Origin: Anaerolineae bacterium
Lineage (GTDB): Bacteria; Chloroflexota; Anaerolineae; Aggregatilineales; Aggregatilineaceae
DNA: 64,000 bases
NCBI GenBank assembly: GCA_018432315.1
Contig: JAHDLB010000003.1
Span: forward strand, 1-64,000
Reading direction: 5' to 3'
Every line of letters starts with the position of its first letter. The stretch's first letter is position 1. Shown piece after piece: positions 16,262-24,365 of the stretch. Below the pieces are notes generated by a model that made no database searches, was not told where the DNA came from, and saw only the letters and a program-made list of their open reading frames with translations. The translations under genes and the position numbers were made by a program.

Positions 16262-17308
16262 ATGCCGCCCTTACGAGTGCTGGTTGCCGAGGACAACCGC
16301 GACAACCGCGACCTGGTCAGCGATATCCTGGTCGGCATGAGCCATATCCCGATCCTGGCGGAGAATGGCCGCGTGGCGCTGGAGAAGATCGAAGCCGACC
16401 CGCCGGACCTGGTGATCCTGGACGTCAACATGCCGGAGATGGGCGGCTTCGAGGTCTGCGAGGCGATCAAGCGCAACCCGGCTACGGCCAAGATTCCCGT
16501 GATCATGCTCACCGCGCAGGCGGACGTCGATTCGCGGGTGACCGGGCTGGGGCTGGGCGCGGACGATTACCTGGCGAAGCCCTTTCACCCGCGCGAGCTG
16601 ATCGCGCGCATCAACACGCGGCTGCGCGCCAAAGAGGTGACCGACACGCTGCGGCACCAGCGCGAGCAGATCCGCCAGACGTTCGAGCGGTTCGTCGCGC
16701 ACGAGATCGTCGAGAAGCTGCTCGAAGACCCGTCGCGCGTGGAGTTGGGCGGCGCGGAAACCGTCGTGACGGTGTTGTTCGCCGACCTGGAGAGCTTCTC
16801 GACCGTGTGCGAGAATGCCGACCCGTCCACGCTGATCGACGTGCTCAACCGGTATCACATGCTGCTGGTCGACCACGTGAAGGCCAACGGGGGCACGGTC
16901 GACAAATTCCTGGGCGACGGCCTGATGGCGCTCTACAACACGCCGCTGCCCCAGCTCGATCACGCCCTGCGCGCCGTGCGGACCGCGCTCGCCATCCGCG
17001 CGGCGCTGGTGGACTTTCACCGCCAGCTCGATCCGTTGTTCCGGCTGGACGTGAATTTCGGCATCAACAGCGGCAAGGCCATCGTGGGGAATATCGGCAC
17101 GCCCGACCTGATGGATTTCACCGCGATCGGCGACACGGTCAACCTGGCAAGCCGGCTGCAAGGGCTGAGCAGCAGCAGCCAGGTCACCATCAGCGAAGAA
17201 ACCCACCGGCTGGTCGCCGAATCCGTGGTCGCCGAGCGCGTGGGGCCGCGCACCGTTCGCGGGCGCGAAGGACCGGTCACCACGTACCGGGTGCTCGGCC
17301 TACGCTAG
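16262..17308 (+). CDS. Receiver-linked class III adenylate/guanylate cyclase
   Basis: A 348-residue two-domain protein. Residues 1-125 are a receiver (AEDN pocket, Asp in LVILDVNMPEMGG, Lys in DDYLAKPFHP). A coiled-coil linker (about 125-155) joins a class III nucleotide cyclase domain at about 165-345. The metal-binding Asp residues are in VLFADLESFST and KFLGDGLMALY; TAIGDTVNLASRLQ carries the conserved Asn and Arg of the transition-state site. The Lys in DKFLGDG is usual for ATP users, so cAMP is the likely product (inference). It lies 7 bases after the lone receiver. A cNMP-binding protein is encoded at 9.5 kb. Confidence 0.92.
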   Translation: MPPLRVLVAEDNRDNRDLVSDILVGMSHIPILAENGRVALEKIEADPPDLVILDVNMPEMGGFEVCEAIKRNPATAKIPVIMLTAQADVDSRVTGLGLGADDYLAKPFHPRELIARINTRLRAKEVTDTLRHQREQIRQTFERFVAHEIVEKLLEDPSRVELGGAETVVTVLFADLESFSTVCENADPSTLIDVLNRYHMLLVDHVKANGGTVDKFLGDGLMALYNTPLPQLDHALRAVRTALAIRAALVDFHRQLDPLFRLDVNFGINSGKAIVGNIGTPDLMDFTAIGDTVNLASRLQGLSSSSQVTISEETHRLVAESVVAERVGPRTVRGREGPVTTYRVLGLR

Positions 17309-17373
17309 CACGCCCTGCCTGAGACCCCCCGGAGCCGATCTTCGAGTTTGGACTCCCGAACGGAGGATATTTT

Positions 17374-18564
17374 ATGCTTGCTGAGTTTCTGGAAGACACC
17401 TTTGGACAGGAAACCGGCGACATCCTGACCCGGCTGGTGCTGGTCGTGGCGATTGTGGCGGCGACGTGGCTGGTGCGCCAGATCGTCACCGCGATCATCC
17501 CGGCCCTGATCCGCAAGTTGACCAGCCGCACCCAGATTACCTGGGACGACCAGATCGTCAAGGTGATCCGGCCACCGCTGCGCTTTCTGATCACGGTCTA
17601 CGGGCTGTGGCTGAGCGCGCTGGCGCTGGAGCTGCCGACCGAGGTTCAGGACACGATCGACCAGATCATGCGGACCCTGGTAGTGATCGGCATCTACTGG
17701 GCGATTTACCGCGCCGTGGAGCCGGCCTTCAAGATTTTGTTCCACGTCAGCCGGCGGACGATGCGCGAGTCGGCGGTGCCCGACCTGCTCGACCGCAAGC
17801 TGTCGGTCGCCCTGACGCAGGTGGCGAAGGGGCTGGTGGTGCTGTTCGCCTTCGCGACGGTGCTCGAAACGTGGAACTACAACGTCGCCGGGTTGATCGC
17901 CGGGCTGGGAATCGCCGGGGCGGCGGTCGCGCTGTCCGTCAAGGATACGCTGGCGAACCTGTTCGCCTATTTCGTGATCCTGGCCGACGAGCCGCTCAAC
18001 CTGGGCGAATACGTCGTGTTCGACGGCGTCGCCGGGACGGTGGAGAACATCGGCTTTCGCAGCACGCGCATCCGGGCGCTCGACCAGTCGCTGGTCACCG
18101 TTCCGAACAACACGGTCATGAACGCGAACATCACGAACTGGTCGCGGCTGACCAAGCGCCGGCTGAACATGACGCTGGGCATCGAGTACAAGAACTCGCC
18201 GGACAAGGTGCTCTCGGTGGTGCAGGGCATCCGGAAGATGCTCGAGAATCACGAGCTGGTGCAGAGCGATTCGGTGGTCGTCCAGTTCGTCGAGTTCAAC
18301 AGCAGCTCGCTCGACATCATGATCATCTGTTTCATGGACGTGCCGGACTGGGGCGATTTCCAGGCCGCCAAACAGGACATCAACCTGAGGATCATGGACA
18401 TCCTGGCCGAGCGCGGGGTCGAAGTGGCCTTTCCCACGCGCACGCTGTTCGTCAACGAGGTGGGCGTGCTGGAGGAAGAACAGGCCGTCTTCCCGCCGCT
18501 GGAGCCCGAGCCGACGGTCGGCACGGCGACCGACTCGCCGGTGCCGAGCGACGCGGCGAACTAG
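17374..18564 (+). CDS. MscS-family mechanosensitive channel
   Basis: A 396-residue inner-membrane channel. There are three or four hydrophobic segments in residues 15-190. The pore helix and beta-domain signature runs through AGLGIAGAAVALSVKDTLAN and NLGEYVVFDGVAGTVENIGF, then RSTRIRALDQSLVTVPN, as in MscS. The C-terminal 30 residues are acidic and disordered. GGAGG lies about 8 bases before the ATG. It follows the cyclase by 65 bases and converges with the kinase operon. Release of solutes under hypo-osmotic shock is the family role. Confidence 0.93.
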   Translation: MLAEFLEDTFGQETGDILTRLVLVVAIVAATWLVRQIVTAIIPALIRKLTSRTQITWDDQIVKVIRPPLRFLITVYGLWLSALALELPTEVQDTIDQIMRTLVVIGIYWAIYRAVEPAFKILFHVSRRTMRESAVPDLLDRKLSVALTQVAKGLVVLFAFATVLETWNYNVAGLIAGLGIAGAAVALSVKDTLANLFAYFVILADEPLNLGEYVVFDGVAGTVENIGFRSTRIRALDQSLVTVPNNTVMNANITNWSRLTKRRLNMTLGIEYKNSPDKVLSVVQGIRKMLENHELVQSDSVVVQFVEFNSSSLDIMIICFMDVPDWGDFQAAKQDINLRIMDILAERGVEVAFPTRTLFVNEVGVLEEEQAVFPPLEPEPTVGTATDSPVPSDAAN

Positions 18565-18595
18565 CGGGTTTGGGCGTTCGGGGCGGCGCTGCGGG

Positions 18596-20785
18596 CTAGA
18601 TCACCGGCTCGGCGCGGGCTGTCAGCGCCTCGCGCACGGCGTGCAGCACGCTGTCCGGGTCGCCATCGATCAGGTCGGCGTGGCGTTGTTCTACCCAGGC
18701 GCGCTGTTCCGTGGTGGATGGCGGGGGCGTCAGCACGATCACCGGGACGTCGGACAGGCGCGCGTCGCTGCGCAGGCAGGCCAGCACATTCAGCCCGCCG
18801 CCGTCGGGCAGCAGCAGGTCGAGCAGCACCAGCCGGGGGAGATTGTCGCGCAGCCAGTCGAGCGCCGCCGCGCCGGACCGGACGCCTTCGGCTGCGTATC
18901 CCTGGCTGCGCAGCAGCGCGGCGACCTGGTCCTGTATGTCGCCCTCGTTGGCGACGGTCAAGATCGGCGCGCGCGGTGGGCCGCCCGCGGCAGCCTGGTC
19001 GATGGCGGCCAGCAGCCGGTCCTCGTCCAGCGGCCTGAGGACCGCGTCGTCGACGCCCCGGCACAGCGCCAGCGGGCGGCTGTCGATCACCGATACGAGG
19101 ACGACGGGAATGGACCGCGTGGCCGGGTCGGTCTTGACCGTTTGCAGCACCTGCCACCCGTTCAGGCCCGGCAGCATGACGTCGACGACGATGGCGTCCG
19201 GTTTGTGCTCGCGGGCCAGCGCCAGGCCATCGGCAGCCGTCTGGGCGGCGAGGGCGCGATAGCCTTCGCCGGCGATCTGGCCCGCCAGCGCGTCGAGCGC
19301 TTCCGCGCTCTCGACGATCACCAGGACGGCGGCGCCCTGCGACTCGCGCGGGGCCGGTCGGGTCAGCGGGCCGGTCTTGCCGGTCGTGGCGGCGGGCAGC
19401 GTGACGTAGAACGTCGCACCCCGGCCCGGCGCGCTCTCCAGCCAGATGTGTCCCCCGTGCATCTCGATCAGCCGCCGCGTGATCGCCAGCCCCAGGCCGG
19501 TACCCTCGTGGCGCCGCGTGCTGGAGCTGTCCACCTGGCGGAACTCGGCGAAGACGGTCTCGAACTGGTCGGGGGGAATGCCGATCCCGGTGTCGGAGAA
19601 CTCGAATTTGATCACGTTGGCCGCGCGCGATGCGCGGATCGTGATGCTGCCGTGATCGGTGAATTTGACGGCGTTGGCGAGGATGTTGGTCACGATCTGG
19701 CGGATGCGCATCTCGTCGCCGTAGACCGGCGGGCAGTTCTGGAACTCGCGCCGGATGAGCAGGCCCTTCTGCTGGGCGAGCGGCTCGATCACCATCAGCA
19801 CGCCTTCCAGCAGGTCGGGCGTGGCGATGCTGTGGCGCTCCAGCGTCACGCGCCCGGACTCGATGCGGTTGAGGTCCAGCACGTCGTTGATCAGGCCCAG
19901 CAGGTTGTAGCCGTTGCGGATCACTTTTTCGAGGCGGTCGCGCTGGGTGGTGTTGAGCGTGCCGTAGTTGCCATTGACCACGAGCTGGGCGTAGCCGATG
20001 ATCGAGTTGAGCGGGGTGCGCAGTTCGTGGCTCATCGTCGCCAGGAACTCGCTTTTCAGCCGGTTGGCTTCCTGTAGTTCTTCGTTCTTCTCGGCCAGCC
20101 GGGCGTACAGGTTGGCGCGCGGGTTGAAGACCTCGTAGCGCAGGACGGGCAGGCCCAGCGCCGCCGCCGCGCCCGTCAGGAACAGCGCGTTGAGCGGCAG
20201 CGGCAGCGACGGCCACACGACGATCGCGAACAGGTTGCCCACCCCGGCCAGGGCCGGCGCCGGCCACAGCGCGCGCCCGCGCTCGTCGCGCATGTGGTAC
20301 AGCACGAGTGACGAGGCGAACAGGTAGATCAGCATGTTGGCCGCGGCGATCCGTCCAACCGTGGTCCATTCCCCGTGATAACTGCCGTGATCGGTCTCCG
20401 ACGGCACGATGTTGATCAGCACGTTGTCTGTCCACAGCGCCAGGATCTGCACCGCCACCAGGACCAGGCCGATCAGCCGCATGAGGCGGGTGGCCGTGGT
20501 CAGGTGTTGGGCGAACTCGGACGCGAAGTAAAACATCGACACGACGAAAACGCCGTAGATGGTGATGGCGGCGTAAGTGGTGTCCGCCGCGTCGAGCGAC
20601 AGGTCGTCGATGAACCGCCCCAGGCCGTTGGCGGCGGCATACCCGCCCAGCGTGAACATGGCGATGCCGAAATACTGGTTGGCCCGCTGGCGCGGCGCCT
20701 GCCACAGCACCAACATCAACAGCGCGGCGCACCAGACCGCCGTGATACCGTTCGCCGCCAGGACGATCAGGTTGGTCGCCGTCAT
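18596..20785 (-). CDS. Hybrid histidine kinase with 7TM-type sensor and two C-terminal receivers
   Basis: A 729-residue membrane kinase. Residues 1-220 contain seven hydrophobic segments like the 7TM N-terminal module of Chloroflexota kinases. The HisKA box SHELRTPLNSIIGY has His253, and the HATPase has NILANAVKFTDHG (N box), DTGIGIPPDQF (G1) and GTGLGLAI (G2). Two receivers follow at about residues 500-615 and 625-729. Each keeps an Asp in the phosphoacceptor strand (IVVDVMLPG, LVLLDLLLP), but the N-terminal acidic pair is missing and the switch Lys is replaced (VLRP, LIDG). The ATG overlaps the previous stop as ATGA, indicating translational coupling. Confidence 0.92.
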   Translation of the reverse strand: MTATNLIVLAANGITAVWCAALLMLVLWQAPRQRANQYFGIAMFTLGGYAAANGLGRFIDDLSLDAADTTYAAITIYGVFVVSMFYFASEFAQHLTTATRLMRLIGLVLVAVQILALWTDNVLINIVPSETDHGSYHGEWTTVGRIAAANMLIYLFASSLVLYHMRDERGRALWPAPALAGVGNLFAIVVWPSLPLPLNALFLTGAAAALGLPVLRYEVFNPRANLYARLAEKNEELQEANRLKSEFLATMSHELRTPLNSIIGYAQLVVNGNYGTLNTTQRDRLEKVIRNGYNLLGLINDVLDLNRIESGRVTLERHSIATPDLLEGVLMVIEPLAQQKGLLIRREFQNCPPVYGDEMRIRQIVTNILANAVKFTDHGSITIRASRAANVIKFEFSDTGIGIPPDQFETVFAEFRQVDSSSTRRHEGTGLGLAITRRLIEMHGGHIWLESAPGRGATFYVTLPAATTGKTGPLTRPAPRESQGAAVLVIVESAEALDALAGQIAGEGYRALAAQTAADGLALAREHKPDAIVVDVMLPGLNGWQVLQTVKTDPATRSIPVVLVSVIDSRPLALCRGVDDAVLRPLDEDRLLAAIDQAAAGGPPRAPILTVANEGDIQDQVAALLRSQGYAAEGVRSGAAALDWLRDNLPRLVLLDLLLPDGGGLNVLACLRSDARLSDVPVIVLTPPPSTTEQRAWVEQRHADLIDGDPDSVLHAVREALTARAEPVI

Positions 20786-22620
20786 GCTCCAGCCCGCTCC
20801 TCTTCCGGCTCCGCCGCCGTCACCAGCCGCCGGTGCACCCACCGGACCAGGTCATCGTGCTCGAACGGGCGGCGCAGCGCACCGTCCGGCACGCCCGCGC
20901 CCGCGTCGCTGGCGATCACCTGGACCGGGATGTGACGCGTCGCCGGGTCGTGCGCCAGGACGTCCAGCACCCGCGGGCCATCATCGCCCAGCCGCTCCGG
21001 ATCGATCAGCACCAGCACGGGCTTGAGCGCATAGACCAGCCGCAGGCCATCGTTGCCGGTCTGCGCGCCATACAGGCGGAACGTGTCCGCTTCCAGCGCG
21101 CGCTGCATGTCGCGCAGGCTCTCGTAATCGCTGTCCATCGCCACGATGACCGGCCCATCGACGCGGGCGCGCGGCTCGATGATCAGCGGCGGCGCGTCCA
21201 GGTGCTCGATGGTGGGCAGCGCGACGTGAAACGCGCTGCCGTGGTGGCGGGCGCTCTCGAACCACAGGCTGCCGCCGTGCATCTCGGTCAGGCGGCGCGC
21301 GATGGCGAGGCCCAGGCCGGTGCCTTCGTGCTCGCGAGCGAGCGTCCCGTCCGTCTGGTGGAACGCGTCGAACACGCGGTCCTGGTCGGCGGGCGCGATG
21401 CCGATGCCGGTGTCGGTCACGGTCAGGATCACCTGCTGGCGGGTGGGGTTGAAATGGCCGCGCACGATCACGACGCCCTCGCTGGTGAATTTGATCGCGT
21501 TGGACACGAGGTTGACCAGGATCTGCCGGACGCGGCCCTCGTCCCCGTAGAGGGGCGGCAGCGGCCCGTACCCGCGCACCAGCCGCAGATTCTTGGCCCC
21601 GGCCCGGCTCTCGAACGTGTCCAGTACGGCATCGAGCAGGGCGGTGATGTCCACCGGGCCCAGCGTGAGATAGAGCCGCCCGGCTTCGATCTTGCTCAGG
21701 TCGAGCACGTCGTTGATCAGCTCCAACAACAGGTGGCCGTTACGCGCCACCTTTTGCAGCCGGTCTTCCTGAAGCGGAGTCAGGTCGCCGTACATGCGGC
21801 TGGTGACCAGCTCGGCGTAGCCGATGATCGAGTTGAGCGGCGTGCGCAGCTCGTGGCTCATCGTCGCCAGGAACTGGCTTTTCATCTGCGTGGCCTGGAC
21901 CAACTCCTCGTTCTTGCGGCTCAGTTCGTCGTTCAGATCCGCCAGCGGCAGGAAGACCTCGTACTTGAGCACCAGCCGCCCCAACAGCATGGTCGCGGTC
22001 AGGACGGCGACCGCGTTGAGCGAATAGGTGCGCAGGTCCTGCGTGGCCGCGAACCCCAACACGCCGAGCGCGAGAACGGCAATCGGGGCGGAGACTTCCT
22101 GGGCTTTGGCGCTGCCCTGGACGAACAGCAGCCCGACGATGCTGAGCAGGTAGGCGATGGCGATCGCGATGCCGAGCTGGCCCAGCCCCGTGACCTCGTG
22201 GCGGTAGCCGAAACTGCTGCCGCTGAGCGGGACAGGGTTGGTGAACATCTCGCCGGACCACAGCAGCGCGACGAACGTGACGCCCAGGGGGATGCTGATC
22301 GCCCGTTCGAGCCAGCGGATATAGCGCGGCAGCCCGGCGAAGGCGATCACGAAATTGAACAACAGAATGATCCCGGTCACGTAGAGGGTCGTGGCGCCGT
22401 ACAGCAGGCGCTCCGGGTGCGCCACGCCCACTCGCTGGGCGGTGGACCACACCAGGTTCACGCCGCCGAACGCCATGAAGACCACCATGCACAGGCCGAA
22501 ATAGCGGTTGCTGGGATTGTTGGCGTTTTGCCACAGCACGAGCAGGACCAGCGCCGCCCCGAAGATGATCAGAGTGACGTTGGTGATGATGCTGACGATG
22601 GCAGCCGAAAAAATCGACAT
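20782..22620 (-). CDS. Hybrid histidine kinase with 7TM-type sensor and one degenerate receiver
   Basis: A 612-residue membrane kinase with seven N-terminal hydrophobic segments, HisKA (SHELRTPLNSIIGYAELV), and HATPase with NLVSNAIKF, DTGIGIAPADQ and GTGLGLAIA. The C-terminal 115 residues are receiver-like: VLIDPE holds the Asp, but the opening VAMDSDYES lacks the usual acidic pair and Lys is replaced by Arg (ALRRPFEHD). The ATG at 22620 is preferred to a GTG two codons upstream. Its stop overlaps the next kinase start. The 188-base gap to the upstream kinase holds no gene, so the operon may have an internal promoter there. Confidence 0.9.
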   Translation of the reverse strand: MSIFSAAIVSIITNVTLIIFGAALVLLVLWQNANNPSNRYFGLCMVVFMAFGGVNLVWSTAQRVGVAHPERLLYGATTLYVTGIILLFNFVIAFAGLPRYIRWLERAISIPLGVTFVALLWSGEMFTNPVPLSGSSFGYRHEVTGLGQLGIAIAIAYLLSIVGLLFVQGSAKAQEVSAPIAVLALGVLGFAATQDLRTYSLNAVAVLTATMLLGRLVLKYEVFLPLADLNDELSRKNEELVQATQMKSQFLATMSHELRTPLNSIIGYAELVTSRMYGDLTPLQEDRLQKVARNGHLLLELINDVLDLSKIEAGRLYLTLGPVDITALLDAVLDTFESRAGAKNLRLVRGYGPLPPLYGDEGRVRQILVNLVSNAIKFTSEGVVIVRGHFNPTRQQVILTVTDTGIGIAPADQDRVFDAFHQTDGTLAREHEGTGLGLAIARRLTEMHGGSLWFESARHHGSAFHVALPTIEHLDAPPLIIEPRARVDGPVIVAMDSDYESLRDMQRALEADTFRLYGAQTGNDGLRLVYALKPVLVLIDPERLGDDGPRVLDVLAHDPATRHIPVQVIASDAGAGVPDGALRRPFEHDDLVRWVHRRLVTAAEPEEERAGA

Positions 22621-22808
22621 GAACACTCTCTCCCAAACGGGCCGGGGATCGTGCCCTCATTAAGTTTGTCGAGCACCGGGCAGGCCGGCTTCCGGTTGGC
22701 AGCGCGCGCCGCGAGCCGGGCAGCAGCCGTGCCGTGGCGCGAACGGTCGCGGCGGTGGCGGTGTTCGGCGGGAATGCGCCCGGCGATCAGGTCATACACA
22801 CTTACCGT

Positions 22809-24365
22809 TTAGCGGGCTATCTGGGCACCGTCGCGCACGCGCTCGTGTGCTTCGACCGCGGGCAGGGCGACGTAAAAGGTGCTGCCCGCACCGGGCGCGC
22901 TGCTCACCCAGATTCGACCGGCATGAAGCTCGACCAGTTTTTTGGCGATGGCAAGGCCCAGGCCCGCCCCTTCGTACTCGCGGGTGACGGTGCCGTCGGC
23001 CTGGCGGAACTCTTCGAAGATCGTGGCCTGTTCGTCCAACGGAACGCCGATCCCGGTGTCTTCGACACCCAGGACGACCCAGGTGCGGTCTTCCAGCCAG
23101 CCGCGCGCCGGCAGCGCGAAATCCGCGCTCTTGCCGTCGGTGACCGTGACGTTCCGGGCCGTGATGCGAACGTGGCCGCTGGGAGTGAACTTGATGGCGT
23201 TGCCCAGCAGGTTGATGAACACCTGCCGGATGCGCAGTTCGTCGGCCATGACCGGGTGCAGCGGCATGTCGATGTCGGCATACAGCTCCAGCGGCTTGCC
23301 ATTTGCCAGGGGTTCGACGGTCGCGATCAACCCATCGATCATGGCCGAAAGCTGGATTGTCCGCAAGTTCAGGTCGACGCGCCCGCCCTCGATCTTACTG
23401 AGGTCGAGGATGTCGTTGATCAGCGCCAGCAGGTTGTGGCCGTTGCGGAAGATCTTCTCGACGCGATCTATCTGCTTGGGCGTCAGGTCGCCGTACAGCC
23501 CCTTGAGCAGCAGCTCGCTGTAGCCGACGATCGAGTTGAGCGGGGTGCGCAGCTCGTGGCTCATGTTGGCGAGAAACTCGCTTTTGTACCGGCTGGCGGC
23601 GCGCAGCTCGTCGTTGAGCCGCTCGGTGCGCTCCTTTTCGGCGGCCAGGTCGCGGATCACCAGCCGCAGGTCGTTGTTGGCGATGCGGAGCTGGGCGTTC
23701 ATCTCGCTGAGCGGGTTGAACAACTGCCAGCGCAGCACGGTGTAGCCGATCAGCATCGCGGCGAGCGTCGTCAGGGCGATGTCCAGCGGAACCTGGCGCA
23801 GCGTCTCGCTGAAGTTGGTCAGGTAGCCGAACAGCAGCAGCAGCGCCGGGAACCGCAGCAGGCTCGCCTGGGGCAGCGCGCTGATGGCGAGATGGATGTA
23901 GGCGAGGGCGGCGTAATAGACGACGTGCGCCAGCGCGACGTAGCCCGCCAGCTTGAGATCGAACCCGGCGTTGGGCATGGTAGCTTCGCGATAGTCGACG
24001 ACCTGGCCCCGCCACAGCAAGATGACGGTCGCCGCGACGGCCACGCCCGCCCAGGCCGTCAGCGCCAGCGTGGCGCGCGATATCCGGCGCGAGAACACGA
24101 TCACGAACAGGTAGAGCGCGATTGGCGCGATCACCATGCCGGTGAACTGGAAATAGAAATTGTGCGTTTCGCTGAGCACGCTCAGCGCGGGCACCTTGCG
24201 CACCATCGCGAAGGCGGCCCACATCCCCATCGATGCCAGGAACACCGAGAACAACCAGTTCAGCCGGGTGCGGCGCGGCTGGATCAGCATGACGAAAATC
24301 AACCCGACGGAGATGCTCAGCGACAGGCCGTTGGCGAAAATGAGCGCGGCGGTCTGCGCGTTCAT
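22809..24365 (-). CDS. Sensor histidine kinase with 7TM-type N terminus
   Basis: A 518-residue membrane kinase. About seven hydrophobic segments cover residues 5-215, followed by a short coiled coil, HisKA (SHELRTPLNSIVGYSELL) and HATPase (NLLGNAIKF, EDTGIGVPLDEQ, GAGLGLAIAKK). There is no receiver domain, unlike its two downstream relatives. The ATG at 24365 overlaps the stop of the GAF kinase as ATGA. The signal sensed is unknown; 7TM modules of this type often lack a recognisable ligand site. Confidence 0.9.
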   Translation of the reverse strand: MNAQTAALIFANGLSLSISVGLIFVMLIQPRRTRLNWLFSVFLASMGMWAAFAMVRKVPALSVLSETHNFYFQFTGMVIAPIALYLFVIVFSRRISRATLALTAWAGVAVAATVILLWRGQVVDYREATMPNAGFDLKLAGYVALAHVVYYAALAYIHLAISALPQASLLRFPALLLLFGYLTNFSETLRQVPLDIALTTLAAMLIGYTVLRWQLFNPLSEMNAQLRIANNDLRLVIRDLAAEKERTERLNDELRAASRYKSEFLANMSHELRTPLNSIVGYSELLLKGLYGDLTPKQIDRVEKIFRNGHNLLALINDILDLSKIEGGRVDLNLRTIQLSAMIDGLIATVEPLANGKPLELYADIDMPLHPVMADELRIRQVFINLLGNAIKFTPSGHVRITARNVTVTDGKSADFALPARGWLEDRTWVVLGVEDTGIGVPLDEQATIFEEFRQADGTVTREYEGAGLGLAIAKKLVELHAGRIWVSSAPGAGSTFYVALPAVEAHERVRDGAQIAR

